The translations under genes were made by a program, and so were the position numbers. The notes below the pieces were generated by a model, which was not told where the DNA came from, did no database searches, and was given only the letters and a program-made list of their open reading frames with translations. 64,000 bases of DNA from Corynebacterium kroppenstedtii. GTDB taxonomy: Bacteria; Actinomycetota; Actinomycetes; Mycobacteriales; Mycobacteriaceae. Location: NCBI RefSeq assembly GCF_003243515.1, contig NZ_QFRA01000002.1, positions 1-64,000 on the forward strand, in the 5' to 3' direction. Shown here piece by piece: positions 44,501 to 52,324 of the stretch; the first letter of the stretch is position 1, and the number at the start of each line of letters is the position of its first letter.

Positions 44501-46145
44501 TACCCACGCGCGAGCCCAGGCCGAGTTGGCGGACCACACCTCTGCCTCCCTGGCCGACATCGAGCGCCAGGTGGGCGAGTCTCGCGGTGAGGCTCCGCTG
44601 TCGGGCCCGCTCTTCGACTCCTTGGTGGTGTACGACAACTTCCCCGATGAGTTCTCGGAGACAGAAACCCAGTCCGGCCCTCTTCCTGATTCCGACGACC
44701 GCGCCCCCGCGTCTCGCGGTATCCGCATCACGGGTCTGACCACTCGCGGTGAAACCCAGTACCCGTTGACGGTGATCCACCCGCCGGGAGGCCCCTTCGA
44801 TCTGGCGCTGGCGTACCAACCTGGATTTGTTCCGCAGCAGGTGGCCCGTATTCTTGCCGACGCTCTTCGCGCCACGTTGTCACGGTGTGCCTCTATTGCC
44901 GACGTCGAATCGCCCGAGTCGTTGCGTGCGATTCGCGACGAGATTGCCCCGATGCTTGATGCTATTCGACGCCGGCCAGGGCAGAACGCGGACGATCACT
45001 CCGCGCACGACCGTGAGGACGAGCCGGCGTCGGGCCTTACAACGTCGGCCCAGTCGGCGTCGAACCAGTCCAATTCGGAAACTGAACGCCCCGATCAGGA
45101 CAGCCAGTTGCTGCGCGATATTTGCGAAGACATTGCTGGTTTGCTTAACCGCCCGGAGGCGGACCCCGATGTTGCCTTTGAAGATCTGGGGGTTCACTCG
45201 CTCATGGCTGTTCGACTCATGGGCAAGCTCCGGAAACGTGGCCACAAGCTGGACATTCAGACCATTGTGGAGGCCGGTTCTCCTCGAGGCATTGTCCGCG
45301 CGATCGAGGGCGATTCGCCTCAAACCCCGGCACCCCAGCCAACCGTCCCCACCGACACGCGCGATAACGGTTCCCGCCCTCCGTGGATGGTCACGCTCAA
45401 AGAGGGCAATGGCCGATCTCTTTTCTGCTTCCACGCAATCGACGGCTTGGTGTTCTCCTACCAGGGGCTGGCCGAGTACCTCACGACAGACCGCCCCATT
45501 ATCGGCATTCAATTCGCGGCGAACATCGCTGGTCCGCTCAGCTGGGACGAGGCAGTCGATCTCTACGCGTCCGCTATCCGCGACTACCAGCCCGAGGGCC
45601 CGTACACCTTCGTCGGATTTTCCTTCGGGGCGACGATCGCCCACGCTGTCAGCGCACGCCTAAACCAACAACGCGACACCGCCGCCGGCCCCGTCGTCGA
45701 TCTCCTCGTCGTCCTGGACGCCTATCCAGCCCGCGCCGAGCTGAATCCGCCTCCGATTCCGGACGATCTCAACGTAGACCTTCTTTCCGATATCACCGGT
45801 TTCAGTGCTCACGACCTGCGTGCCGACGACATCCTCCGCGACAGATCGGAACGCTCCGTTCGGGCGTGCGCGCGATGGATGGGGGAGGTCAATGACACGC
45901 CTGTGCGCGACGTCGTAAAGAAAGTTGTTCTTGTCACCGCGGAGAAAGCGCCGATTGTGCGCAACACGTCGGGAGTAGTTGAGCGTCCGAAGCCTGACCA
46001 GCAAGCCAAGTGGAACCCGGCAGAGGCCTGGGAAAACACCGGTATCGAGTTACGTACGCACTCGTTGCCCCTCGATCACGGTGGGCTGGCCTCAATGGCG
46101 GGGTGGCGGCAGAGTGCTCCCACCATCGGGGAGGAACTGGAGTAA
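38589..46145 (+). CDS. Siderophore nonribosomal peptide synthetase, C-A-T-(degenerate C/E)-C-T-TE
   Basis: At 2518 residues, domains in order are as follows. Condensation: PLTAAQMGIWNAQ, and YHHLIVDG near 181. Adenylation: YTSGTTGRPKG near 668, YGPSEAT near 822, and EKIDRRAL near 1070. Carrier: QGGDSI near 1140. A degenerate condensation/epimerisation-like region spans 1200-1600, with HSAVADADG in place of HHxxxDG. A second condensation domain has LLPLQEGLLYQ near 1640 and HHILTDG near 1772. A second carrier has DLGVHSLMAV near 2199. The thioesterase has GFSFG near 2342 and DHGG near 2496. Module 2 has no adenylation domain. Pocket residues of the one present read about D-A-D-D-L-G-M-V-D; two acids suggest a basic amino acid. 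There is no clear Shine-Dalgarno before the ATG. Confidence 0.9.
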   Translation: MTFDSVCVSDPDNPTSPDWFPLTAAQMGIWNAQSLDPSSPYYVVGEVMELDPTDSQPDISVADVVQALHQTIAEAETLRLQFRQGDATDTRADDSAGEDAGAVRADDSPRQRVIDATPGQYITIPVHDLRAHPAPEAAANAYVDAAKARCAEAWAGLVDRPLCHFEVLRLDRRRVWIVQLYHHLIVDGYASMILARRTAAHYTELTGGKKARPAKFSALSSVVKEDREYHESDNRDHDAQWWQDSLAGVGSTQWRDELIGGSESSSRTTVLTMDADELDAWKAASQRHGTTWVDSLLAAYGVYLRRVQGVEADELVVAMPFAARETSAQRRTPAMMVNMLPVRLPIDLTATLPENAHVVEETMRTVREHQRFPGSEVATAYGGSSILRGIGANLKVFDAALKFGKTRGYLRNVAGGPPENLVLVAAPGRSGGVDLSFETVADVPPQVVHQRLSDIRAVVNMGLGLDRPADVVGASGDSREEIAESSLPASSDIRIRPERIPAALREEWEGELLSDASSDDPSRGWIESLDSLIDSLAQRWGDRVVLANGSPESSEISPSSTGTTYTGSELVKRCDQLADSIASVCPEGGVVAIDMPKSAAQAIAVLASLRAHRPFVVIDDDAPQDRRSFIMKDSAAAAVVTGINDVQPVEHGDDEQSPHESDDLAYIVYTSGTTGRPKGVNVSRCALEHLIAGHRAQLFPETLDHVANTHPQASAALAHTASFTFDAAIDQLSWIFAGVRVVIYNRSTVADGEAFHRCLRRDSITMIDATPSLFGALLASGVPLLDAQKSQIRAVLLGGEPMPQQLWDQVAAASHVIGWNMYGPSEATVDALCARITPGAVTVGWPVPGMSIRICDASGEVVPPGEEGELWLMGDQIAQGYRNNPEATAHAFFRADATASPPRADVTADGSDTHALVPAYRTGDRVRWVPGRGVAFIGRADNQIEVRGHRVELEEIDGALAALPGVCAAGTVAVARGAGDASRPDEKNSTSIGASHTHVGAASMNIRAGVVLEGLAGNPATSNDNSGDPHPNTDEITQRLSELRQHLSRILPDYMVPSTLVAVPQIPRTSTEKIDRRALRELIEQSAMSNDRASEHLGSGDHQAPDAELRAPETPRELAVSRVIQDVMGQSADLDVDFINQGGDSITALVVAGRLQQQGFEIRPADILSGRPVGEIAASLRRSSSGEPNSAASSVTSHTPETSTDGRGGPEQQRNILTDFGVVDASSGMDRSAFTGPNQPVMSVVIPCAPGIDADECRACATKLAEDVPALRSIATWDTDTTGSEQLIIRRHPAEDDDFRAPVDLAAGRPFALEPVDGGVRLSAHSAVADADGFAQLISIVEVLVQRAGRGDGHSDGRQHRYASWRGHSAPALPWANSLGRATATIEPSLAKTLLSNLGTKFGLSDQDILTTAALIASAGENDDPLTAMVLSRALCQPSAPAAGQSLNSGNAVARDVVGRFAAPGYVTVSSSDSRAQMEALLLSVKEQRAGLCATHATDPTDTSASTPAITLELGHIPGSTASKHPTLIPRHHTFRPGFPGVPHITPWITGTDTDTNTPDHHTAPVGNDRGTPSLSITVDAETEDQAEQLADGVAKALTDLAVVGLSAEGSASPSDCLVPLTSADIEHWQRRFGPLQNVYGLLPLQEGLLYQALDSRERDHYVIAASMAVEGAADPELLRASFEAVMNRQDVLKAAFDYETLDRPVHVIPRTPRWQWSVIDVRGLPSRVQSSLIDDVLDRMASRQLDVTRGNMVAATLVRLGDRRSQLVLGNHHILTDGWSTTILLRELMHVYNRAAELLPSGDDGDGEDTLSHAIAAAIAELPPRYPYGQFVEDMQPRVKADTELWIDHVAGLDHASRVMDALTATTEPDSSAPDEDSGEEHCIVQLSDQQKADLSRCARTVGVTPNTLIQTAWACVVAELTGHDDAVFGVVTSGRPSELDGIDNTIGLFINTLPVRVGLRGDSLASILRTHARAQAELADHTSASLADIERQVGESRGEAPLSGPLFDSLVVYDNFPDEFSETETQSGPLPDSDDRAPASRGIRITGLTTRGETQYPLTVIHPPGGPFDLALAYQPGFVPQQVARILADALRATLSRCASIADVESPESLRAIRDEIAPMLDAIRRRPGQNADDHSAHDREDEPASGLTTSAQSASNQSNSETERPDQDSQLLRDICEDIAGLLNRPEADPDVAFEDLGVHSLMAVRLMGKLRKRGHKLDIQTIVEAGSPRGIVRAIEGDSPQTPAPQPTVPTDTRDNGSRPPWMVTLKEGNGRSLFCFHAIDGLVFSYQGLAEYLTTDRPIIGIQFAANIAGPLSWDEAVDLYASAIRDYQPEGPYTFVGFSFGATIAHAVSARLNQQRDTAAGPVVDLLVVLDAYPARAELNPPPIPDDLNVDLLSDITGFSAHDLRADDILRDRSERSVRACARWMGEVNDTPVRDVVKKVVLVTAEKAPIVRNTSGVVERPKPDQQAKWNPAEAWENTGIELRTHSLPLDHGGLASMAGWRQSAPTIGEELE

Positions 46146-46233
46146 ACGCCGACGGAAAACCCACACCACCGCAACACCATCACACAGCACGAACACCACA
46201 CCACACACCAACGCACCACGAAGGATGAGGGTT

Positions 46234-48000
46234 ATGACACAAGCAACAATTCCATCGCCGAACGCGAAGGAATACGCCCAGCGTGAGGGAGGTGCGGCCA
46301 ACGGTTGCCCGTGGGAGGACGTGGAGCGGTACCGGGAGCTGGGGATCTACACGGGCGACACTCATTGGGCGCTATTCGAGCGCGTTCGGGACCTTTACGG
46401 CGATGCGCCCGTCGCGGTGGACCGGTACCGCTCACTGACCTGGAACGATGTCCGCCACTCGGCCCATAAAGTCGGCAACCTGCTGCGTGGCCTCGGCATC
46501 GCAGAGGGCGACGCCGTCATCGTCCAGCTGCCCAATGCCGCGGTCCACATGGAAGCCATCTTTGGCATCTGGAGCATCGGCGCCGTTCCCGTCTTCGCCC
46601 TCCCCGCACACGGTGCCGACGACGTCGCTCACTTTGCTCGGACTGCGCCCGCCGGAGTTCGGATTGGTGCAGTTCCGCGCGATAAGCACGCCAAGCGGGT
46701 TGAAAAAGGCCTTCACGAGGAGATTCCAGAACTCACCACCATCCAAATCGACCCTCGTGCCGACGATCCCTGGGGCAACCCCGTCATCAATGGCGCCGAA
46801 GCCAGCAGCACCGAAGTCAGCAGCGAGAACTCCACCCCCTGGCCCTCACCGGAAACCGACCCTCAAGCCCTTGCTTTCCTCCAGCTTTCCGGGGGAACGA
46901 CGGGCACACCGAAGCTGATCCCTCGCAGCCACGATGACTACCTGTATTCCGTGCGTCGCTCCGACGAGGTATGCGATATGCAGCGCGGAGACGTCTTTCT
47001 CGTGGTCATGCCGGCATCGCACAACTTCACGATGAGTTCGCCCGGCATCTTGGGCGCGCTTCATATCGGCGCCACGGTGGTGTACGTTCCCGACCCGTCG
47101 CCCACCACCATCCGCCGCTACATTCACGCGCACCGTGGCACGCACATGGCGCTGGTCCCGCCGCTGCTGATTAGCCTCCTCAACAGTCGCGACGAGGCCC
47201 AAACCCCCGACCCCACGATGGAGACGATGAAAACGGTGTGGGTGGGTGGCGCGAAACTCAGCGCCTCCGCCGCGGAACGCGTCGCTCCGGAGCTGGGGAT
47301 TAACCTCCAGCAGGTCTTCGGCATGGCCGAGGGCCTCGTGAATTACACCAAACTGGGCGGCAACATTGATGAGATCGTGAACACCCAGGGCGTCCCCATG
47401 AGCCCGGCCGACGAGGTTCGCGTTGTCAACGACGAAGGCGCCCCGGTGGATCGTGGTACGCCAGGTCATCTGCATACCCGCGGCCCGTACACTATCCGCC
47501 GCTATCACCGGAACCCGGCGGCGAACGCGTCATCATTCACGGACGACGGTTTCTACATCACGGGCGATATTGTCACGGTGTCCGCCGACGGCGCGATCAC
47601 GGTGACCGGTCGCGCGAAGGACCAGATCAACCGCGGTGGCGAGAAGATCGCCCCGGAGTCGGTGGAGAATTGCTTACTGAAGCACCCCGCTATACACGAC
47701 GTATCGGTGGTGGGTATTTCCGACGATGTAATGGGCGAGAAGATCCGTGCGCTCATTATTCTTCGCGACAGTTACACAACATCGGGCGCGGATGCAGGGG
47801 AAGTCCAGGGCGGACAGGATTTCCAATCGACGGAAGTGCCCCACCTGACAGCAGTGTCCCGTCAGCTCCCGACGGCTACGCAGATCAAGCAGTTCGTTCG
47901 CGATTCGGGATTATCGCGCTTCTCCGTCCCGGATATTGTGGAATTTGTTGATGAATTTCCATTGACAGGCGTCGGTAAGGTGAGCAAGAAAGACCAGTGA
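46234..48000 (+). CDS. dhbE: 2,3-dihydroxybenzoate-AMP ligase (EntE/DhbE)
   Basis: DhbE activates 2,3-dihydroxybenzoate and loads it on the aryl carrier. The 588-residue protein has LQLSGGTTGTPKLIPRSHDD, GAKLSASAAERV, QVFGMAEGLVNYT, YITGDIVTV and GRAKDQINRGGEKIAPESVE. The acid-binding segment HNFTMSSPG has Ser where salicylate enzymes usually have Cys, favouring dihydroxybenzoate. ATG 46234 follows AAGGATGAGG. It is 88 bases downstream of the NRPS and probably in its operon. A Ser/Thr-rich insertion lies near residues 180-205. Confidence 0.92.
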   Translation: MTQATIPSPNAKEYAQREGGAANGCPWEDVERYRELGIYTGDTHWALFERVRDLYGDAPVAVDRYRSLTWNDVRHSAHKVGNLLRGLGIAEGDAVIVQLPNAAVHMEAIFGIWSIGAVPVFALPAHGADDVAHFARTAPAGVRIGAVPRDKHAKRVEKGLHEEIPELTTIQIDPRADDPWGNPVINGAEASSTEVSSENSTPWPSPETDPQALAFLQLSGGTTGTPKLIPRSHDDYLYSVRRSDEVCDMQRGDVFLVVMPASHNFTMSSPGILGALHIGATVVYVPDPSPTTIRRYIHAHRGTHMALVPPLLISLLNSRDEAQTPDPTMETMKTVWVGGAKLSASAAERVAPELGINLQQVFGMAEGLVNYTKLGGNIDEIVNTQGVPMSPADEVRVVNDEGAPVDRGTPGHLHTRGPYTIRRYHRNPAANASSFTDDGFYITGDIVTVSADGAITVTGRAKDQINRGGEKIAPESVENCLLKHPAIHDVSVVGISDDVMGEKIRALIILRDSYTTSGADAGEVQGGQDFQSTEVPHLTAVSRQLPTATQIKQFVRDSGLSRFSVPDIVEFVDEFPLTGVGKVSKKDQ

Positions 48001-48037
48001 CGCCTGCGCGCCGCCACACTCACCCGGCCCCGCACCC

Positions 48038-48667
48038 TCATTCCTCCAGCACCCCCAACACCTCCTCAGCATCAACCACGCGCCCACACCGCCGCGCCAC
48101 CCAGTTGATGGTGGCGGCGTGGTCGTCGCGGGTGAAGTCGGCGATGGCATCGCGCACAAGGAACGGCTGGATATCGTTCATAAACGCGTCCACCGCGCTC
48201 ACCCCGCACCCCATGTGCCCGTACACACCGGTAATGATCAGTTGGTCGCGCTTCGCAAAGGCCAACGATTCTCGAAGGTCTGTTCGGGCAAACGCCGAGT
48301 ACCTCCATTTGGTAATCACATGGTGGTGCTTCCTCGGCGCCAGCTCCGGGATAATGTCCGCCTCCGCGTCGGTTTGAATACCTTGCCCCCACAATTCGCG
48401 GAGCAGCCCTCGTCGGTACTCCTTTTGCTCCGGCGGCTGGGCCGTGTACAAAACGGGGATGCCCACCTCGTCGGCGCGGGCAATGAGTTCCCGAATGTTG
48501 GTCACCATTGTCGACGCTGGCTCGTCGTCGGGAGTGTATGCGGAGATGAAGTAGTTCTGCATGTCGTGGACCAGGAGGGCCGCGCGATCGGCATGAAGTG
48601 CCCAGTTGACAGCGGGTTTTGCCGTGAGGGTGGGGATGCTGTACGGCGCGATGGATGGGATTGCCAC
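48038..48667 (-). CDS. Isochorismatase, without carrier domain
   Basis: This enzyme hydrolyses isochorismate to 2,3-dihydro-2,3-dihydroxybenzoate. The 209-residue protein begins MAIPSIAPYSIPT, a typical EntB/DhbB start. It has the catalytic Asp in LLVHDMQNYF, then VLYTAQPPEQ, KWRYSAFARTDL and TGVYGHMGCGVSAVDAFMND. EntB is about 285 residues with a fused aryl carrier; that domain is absent here and supplied by the separate gene at 38262-38519. It is convergent with dhbE and divergent from the binding-protein gene, with which it may share a DtxR box. Confidence 0.9.
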   Translation of the reverse strand: MAIPSIAPYSIPTLTAKPAVNWALHADRAALLVHDMQNYFISAYTPDDEPASTMVTNIRELIARADEVGIPVLYTAQPPEQKEYRRGLLRELWGQGIQTDAEADIIPELAPRKHHHVITKWRYSAFARTDLRESLAFAKRDQLIITGVYGHMGCGVSAVDAFMNDIQPFLVRDAIADFTRDDHAATINWVARRCGRVVDAEEVLGVLEE

Positions 48668-48756
48668 TAGTAAGTTCTCCTTGGGGGGTGAATTGTGGGG
48701 GACGTTCCCTTATAGGTGTTGTCTAGGGAAGTTCCGCACGCTATCGTGTCGGTAAA

Positions 48757-48775
48757 TTAGGCTAGCCATACTGAA
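48757..48775. promoter_or_regulatory. DtxR-like iron box between isochorismatase and binding protein
   Basis: TTAGGCTAGCCATACTGAA matches 14 of 19 consensus positions by eye. It lies in the 217-base divergent region and could control both genes. Confidence 0.65.
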
Positions 48776-48884
48776 TGGTAGATGCGTTGCGGATTGGTGG
48801 CCATCCTGGCCCCAACCAGGTGACAGTCAGCCTCTGCCATAACCCCGTGGCCTGCACTGTTCATACTTTTGTATTGGAGTTTCC

Positions 48885-49907
48885 GTGAAGCGTTCACTTG
48901 TTCGCCCTATGCCCTTGATCGCTCTGACGTTAGCCGGTTCGTTGGTTCTGGGCGCGTGCTCGAATGATAACGACAGTTCCAGCGATTCCACTGCCGCAGA
49001 TTCAACCAGCCAGAGCGCGTCCGAGGGTGCGAAGGATTCGTCGGATGCCAAAGAAGTCACGATTAAGCACGCCTGGGGTGAAGACACCTACCCGGTGAAG
49101 CCGAAGAAGGTTGTCGCGATGGGTACCTCGGTTGATAACCTCCTTGCCCTGGGCATTACCCCCGACGTCGTTGTTCAGAGCCCGGATGATGCTCAGAACG
49201 CCAAGTGGAAGAACGACAAGCTCAAGGACGTCAAGAAGATCGCCGCCGAGAAGCCCGATTTCATTTTCGGCGATTTCTACCGCATCAACCAGGACGCCTA
49301 CAACAAGCTGAAGGAAGTTGCGCCGACTCTTCCGGGTATGGGCCAGGATCCGCAGCTGATCGGTTGGAAGCCGCAGCTGGAGGCCCTGGGCAAGATCTAC
49401 CAGGATGAGGACAAGGTCAAGGACATCGAGAAGAAGGACACCGAGGCCTTCGAGAACGTCAAGAAGGACCTTAAGGGTCTGGACGGTAAGTCGGCGCTGG
49501 TGGTTCAGCACCGCAGCGGGAACTTCGGTGTCATTACCGACGAGGCCAACCCCGCCAACCAGTTCTTCACCGACCTGGGCATGAAGCTGCCCGCCGGGTA
49601 CACGGATGGTTCGATCCCCACCCAGCAGGGCCGCGCCATGATCTCCCCGGAGAACATTGACAAGTTGACCGCGGACTTCATGGTTCTGTTCGCCGCCGAC
49701 GGGATGGACGCGGTGCGCGCTGTTCCGGGCTACAACGACCTGAAGCAGGTCAAGAGCGGTGCCACGGTTGAGGACAACAAGGCTGTGTCTTCCGCGCTGT
49801 ATGTTCCGTCCTCCCTGTCCCGCGAGTGGGCTCTGAAGGAAATCAAGCCGGAGCTGAAGAAGGTCTCGGACGAGAAGTCTGACTCGAAGGATGACTCCAA
49901 TAAGTAA
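48885..49907 (+). CDS. Ferric-siderophore binding lipoprotein (FepB-like)
   Basis: From GTG 48885 the product is 340 residues. The signal peptide ends at a lipobox (LAGSLVLGAC), followed by a Ser/Asp/Lys-rich linker. The binding fold has KKVVAMGTSVDNLLALGITP and KPDFIFGDFYRINQDAYNKL. It ends in a charged tail (SDEKSDSKDDSNK). It probably binds the siderophore made by this cluster. No permease lies beside it, so it may use the FecE-type ATPase and permeases encoded elsewhere. Confidence 0.88.
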   Translation: MKRSLVRPMPLIALTLAGSLVLGACSNDNDSSSDSTAADSTSQSASEGAKDSSDAKEVTIKHAWGEDTYPVKPKKVVAMGTSVDNLLALGITPDVVVQSPDDAQNAKWKNDKLKDVKKIAAEKPDFIFGDFYRINQDAYNKLKEVAPTLPGMGQDPQLIGWKPQLEALGKIYQDEDKVKDIEKKDTEAFENVKKDLKGLDGKSALVVQHRSGNFGVITDEANPANQFFTDLGMKLPAGYTDGSIPTQQGRAMISPENIDKLTADFMVLFAADGMDAVRAVPGYNDLKQVKSGATVEDNKAVSSALYVPSSLSREWALKEIKPELKKVSDEKSDSKDDSNK

Positions 49908-49974
49908 GGCTGTTCATCTACTTCATTGCCGACGCTTCCCTGTGGCTGTGGGGTGGCGTATCGGATGAGGGTTT

Positions 49975-50006
49975 CCCGGGTGTGTCATGTGGCATACCCG
50001 GGTTTT
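49975..50006 (+). terminator. Rho-independent terminator
   Basis: CCCGGGT pairs with ACCCGGG around a 14-base loop and is followed by TTTTCTTG, about 70 bases after the binding-protein stop. Confidence 0.8.
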
Positions 50007-50111
50007 CTTGTACCGTACGGGCGTTACGGACATGATGGGTGCCCGTGCCTGCAGAACATTAAAGCCAATTTATAAAGCCGAAATCTACGACGTATTAAAA
50101 GGAATGAGCAT

Positions 50112-52019
50112 ATGAAACGCAATAGCCGTCACCACGATATTTACCCAATTTCGTTACGTGAGATCACGGTAAGCCGTGTTGAAGACATCACCCCCGGGAT
50201 GCGGCGCATCACGTTCACCAGCGACCAATTCGACGCTCACCAGCAGGGCGACGTGCACGTCCTCGACATGATCAGCATGGGCTTCGACGACGACGTGCGT
50301 TTGATTTTCCCCCACCCGGAGACAGGGGAGCGGCCAGCCCCCAGGGCGTTAGGCGATGGCCGCCTGGAGTGGACCGCGGAGATCAACGAGCTATTCCGCA
50401 CGTACACCGTGCGCCGATGGGATGCCGACGCCGGCGAGGTGGATATCGATTTCGCCCGCCACGGGTCCGGCTTGGCTGAGGCGTGGTCGGAGTCCGTCGC
50501 GCCGGGCGACAGCATTTATATGGCCGGCCCGAAGAATTGTGGCGCTCTCCCCGAGGGTGTGGATTGGATGCTCCTGGCGGGGGACGAGACCGCACTGCCG
50601 GCCATCGGCCGTTGTGTAGAGAGCTACCCCTCCTTGAAGGCCGTCGCGGTTATTGAGGTCACCACGCCGGACCGCATTCAGAAGCTGAACATTCCATCCC
50701 CCGACGTGGACCTTCGCTGGGTGGTGAGGTCCCAAGGCCAGTCGCTCGGCGAAGCTCTCGAATCCTTGGACTGGCCCGAGGGCACCCCGTACGTCTGGTG
50801 CGCCGGGGAAGCCGGCCAGCTCCGCAGCATCCGCAAGCTGGTCAAGGGACGCGGTGTCAAGCCCGAGAACACGCAGATCGTGGGCTATTGGCGCGACGGC
50901 AACGCCTCCGCCAGCAAGGCCACCAGCACCATCGCCGCCTACAACCGTCTCTCCGAGATGGCCGACATCGCCCCGGCCTTCGCCGTCCGCGCCGCCGCTG
51001 AGGCCGGCATTTTCACCGCGATCGACGCCGGCTTCACCACCCCCGAGCCCCTGGCCGAGAAGACCGGCATCGCCTCTGATCGCTTGGTGAGGTTTATGCG
51101 GTACCTCGCCGCCCTGGAGCTGGTCACCATCGAGCACGACGAAAGCCCATCCGCAGATCAGTCCTCCATAGACCAGCCCTCTAGCGACGCGGTGACCTAT
51201 GGCCTCACTCCCGTGGGCATGGAGTTAGCCGACCCAACCTCACCGGCAGGCGGCTACCTATCCGGCTTCGGCTCCATGCCCGCGATGTCCTTCATCCACG
51301 TGGGCCAGGGGTTGCGCACCGGGAACCCCGTCCAGCTGGGCACCTCCGGCCGCACGATGTCCAAGTGGCAGGACGCCAAGCCGGAGCTGGGCAGCCGCTT
51401 GGCGGTGGGCGCGAACCTCCGCATGGGGTGGGTTGCCCCCGCCGTGGTCGTCGGGTTGGACCTGGGCGGTGCGTCCTCGGCGCTGACGCTCGGCCCCGGT
51501 GCCGCCGTCCTTGCCGATGAGCTCACCCGCACTAATCTCTCCCTCTCGGTCACGATTGTGGATCGCCCCGAGCATGAGGACCTCAACATGGCGGAGATCA
51601 ATAATTCCCGACGCTCCCGGGTTTCCCATACGACCGCGCCGGGTATCGCGTCCACCGCGCCGGGCACCGCGTCTTCCTCCGCGTCCCCCACACCGGATCA
51701 ATTCAATATCCCGCAAGCCGATGTCGCTGTTGTTCATGATCCGTGGGGCTCAAATGGCCCAATAAATGGCCCTGGTGTTATAGCTGATCTTTCAGACACT
51801 GTGTCGTTAATTGTTGTCGTTACCCAGGTTCTTGCCGACGACGGTTCGGGTGATGAAGAAGACTATGAGGCGGATATTCAACGCATGTTGGTGTCTGGTT
51901 CGTCGATTCCGACTGAGCGGGAAGTGCGGGCCGCGTTACGCGACGCCGGCTTCGAAGTAGAGAGCCGTCAGCCGGTCGGATGGGGGCCGATCCGTTTTGT
52001 TGCCCGCAGGGTTGGATGA
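50112..52019 (+). CDS. Siderophore-interacting protein fused to an O-methyltransferase-like domain
   Basis: The first 265 residues are a ViuB/SIP-type ferric-siderophore reductase: RTYTVRRWDADAGEVDIDF (FAD site), GDETALPAIGRCVESYP, YVWCAGEAGQLRSIRKLVKG and QIVGYWRDG. From about residue 275 a second domain follows: AFAVRAAAEAGIFTAIDAGF, EPLAEKTGIASDRLVRFMRY and YGLTPVGMELAD. These match the dimerisation and winged-helix part of family-2 O-methyltransferases. A later Rossmann-like stretch (VGLDLGGASSALTLGPGAAV) and SGSSIPTEREVRAALRDAGF follow. At 635 residues it is twice the usual SIP. The SAM motif looks altered, so methyl transfer is uncertain. An AAAGGAATGAG site precedes the ATG. Confidence 0.8.
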   Translation: MKRNSRHHDIYPISLREITVSRVEDITPGMRRITFTSDQFDAHQQGDVHVLDMISMGFDDDVRLIFPHPETGERPAPRALGDGRLEWTAEINELFRTYTVRRWDADAGEVDIDFARHGSGLAEAWSESVAPGDSIYMAGPKNCGALPEGVDWMLLAGDETALPAIGRCVESYPSLKAVAVIEVTTPDRIQKLNIPSPDVDLRWVVRSQGQSLGEALESLDWPEGTPYVWCAGEAGQLRSIRKLVKGRGVKPENTQIVGYWRDGNASASKATSTIAAYNRLSEMADIAPAFAVRAAAEAGIFTAIDAGFTTPEPLAEKTGIASDRLVRFMRYLAALELVTIEHDESPSADQSSIDQPSSDAVTYGLTPVGMELADPTSPAGGYLSGFGSMPAMSFIHVGQGLRTGNPVQLGTSGRTMSKWQDAKPELGSRLAVGANLRMGWVAPAVVVGLDLGGASSALTLGPGAAVLADELTRTNLSLSVTIVDRPEHEDLNMAEINNSRRSRVSHTTAPGIASTAPGTASSSASPTPDQFNIPQADVAVVHDPWGSNGPINGPGVIADLSDTVSLIVVVTQVLADDGSGDEEDYEADIQRMLVSGSSIPTEREVRAALRDAGFEVESRQPVGWGPIRFVARRVG

Positions 52020-52324
52020 TTGCCCCGATGTATGCAATACTGTTCGGGTTGTCTGAGGCAGGTGGTTAACCTGCCCGATTGTGGTAACGTCGCCATCCCT
52101 TTTAGCGATATAGCAAGCGGAAGGCGTGATTCTCACCTGGTCAGCGCACAATTTGCGTGTGACAGGGTGCAGTTACCACCAGCTGTTCAGTGATCATGTC
52201 GCCCCGGTGTGGGCGGTGGTGAGGCTGAAGAATCGGGCTAACCATCTCAAAACAGACAAGACCAGGTGCGTTCGGGTCGGAAATCCGGCGCACGAAGCAA
52301 CAACCCCAGGTCTAGGAGACTCTA
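52020..52324 (+). promoter_or_regulatory. Junction between siderophore island and rplN block
   Basis: GGCAGGT-5-base loop-ACCTGCC (52057-52075) may end the SIP transcript, although no T tract follows. The rest, including an A/T-rich stretch around 52095-52115, must hold the rplN promoter. No gene was seen. Confidence 0.4.
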
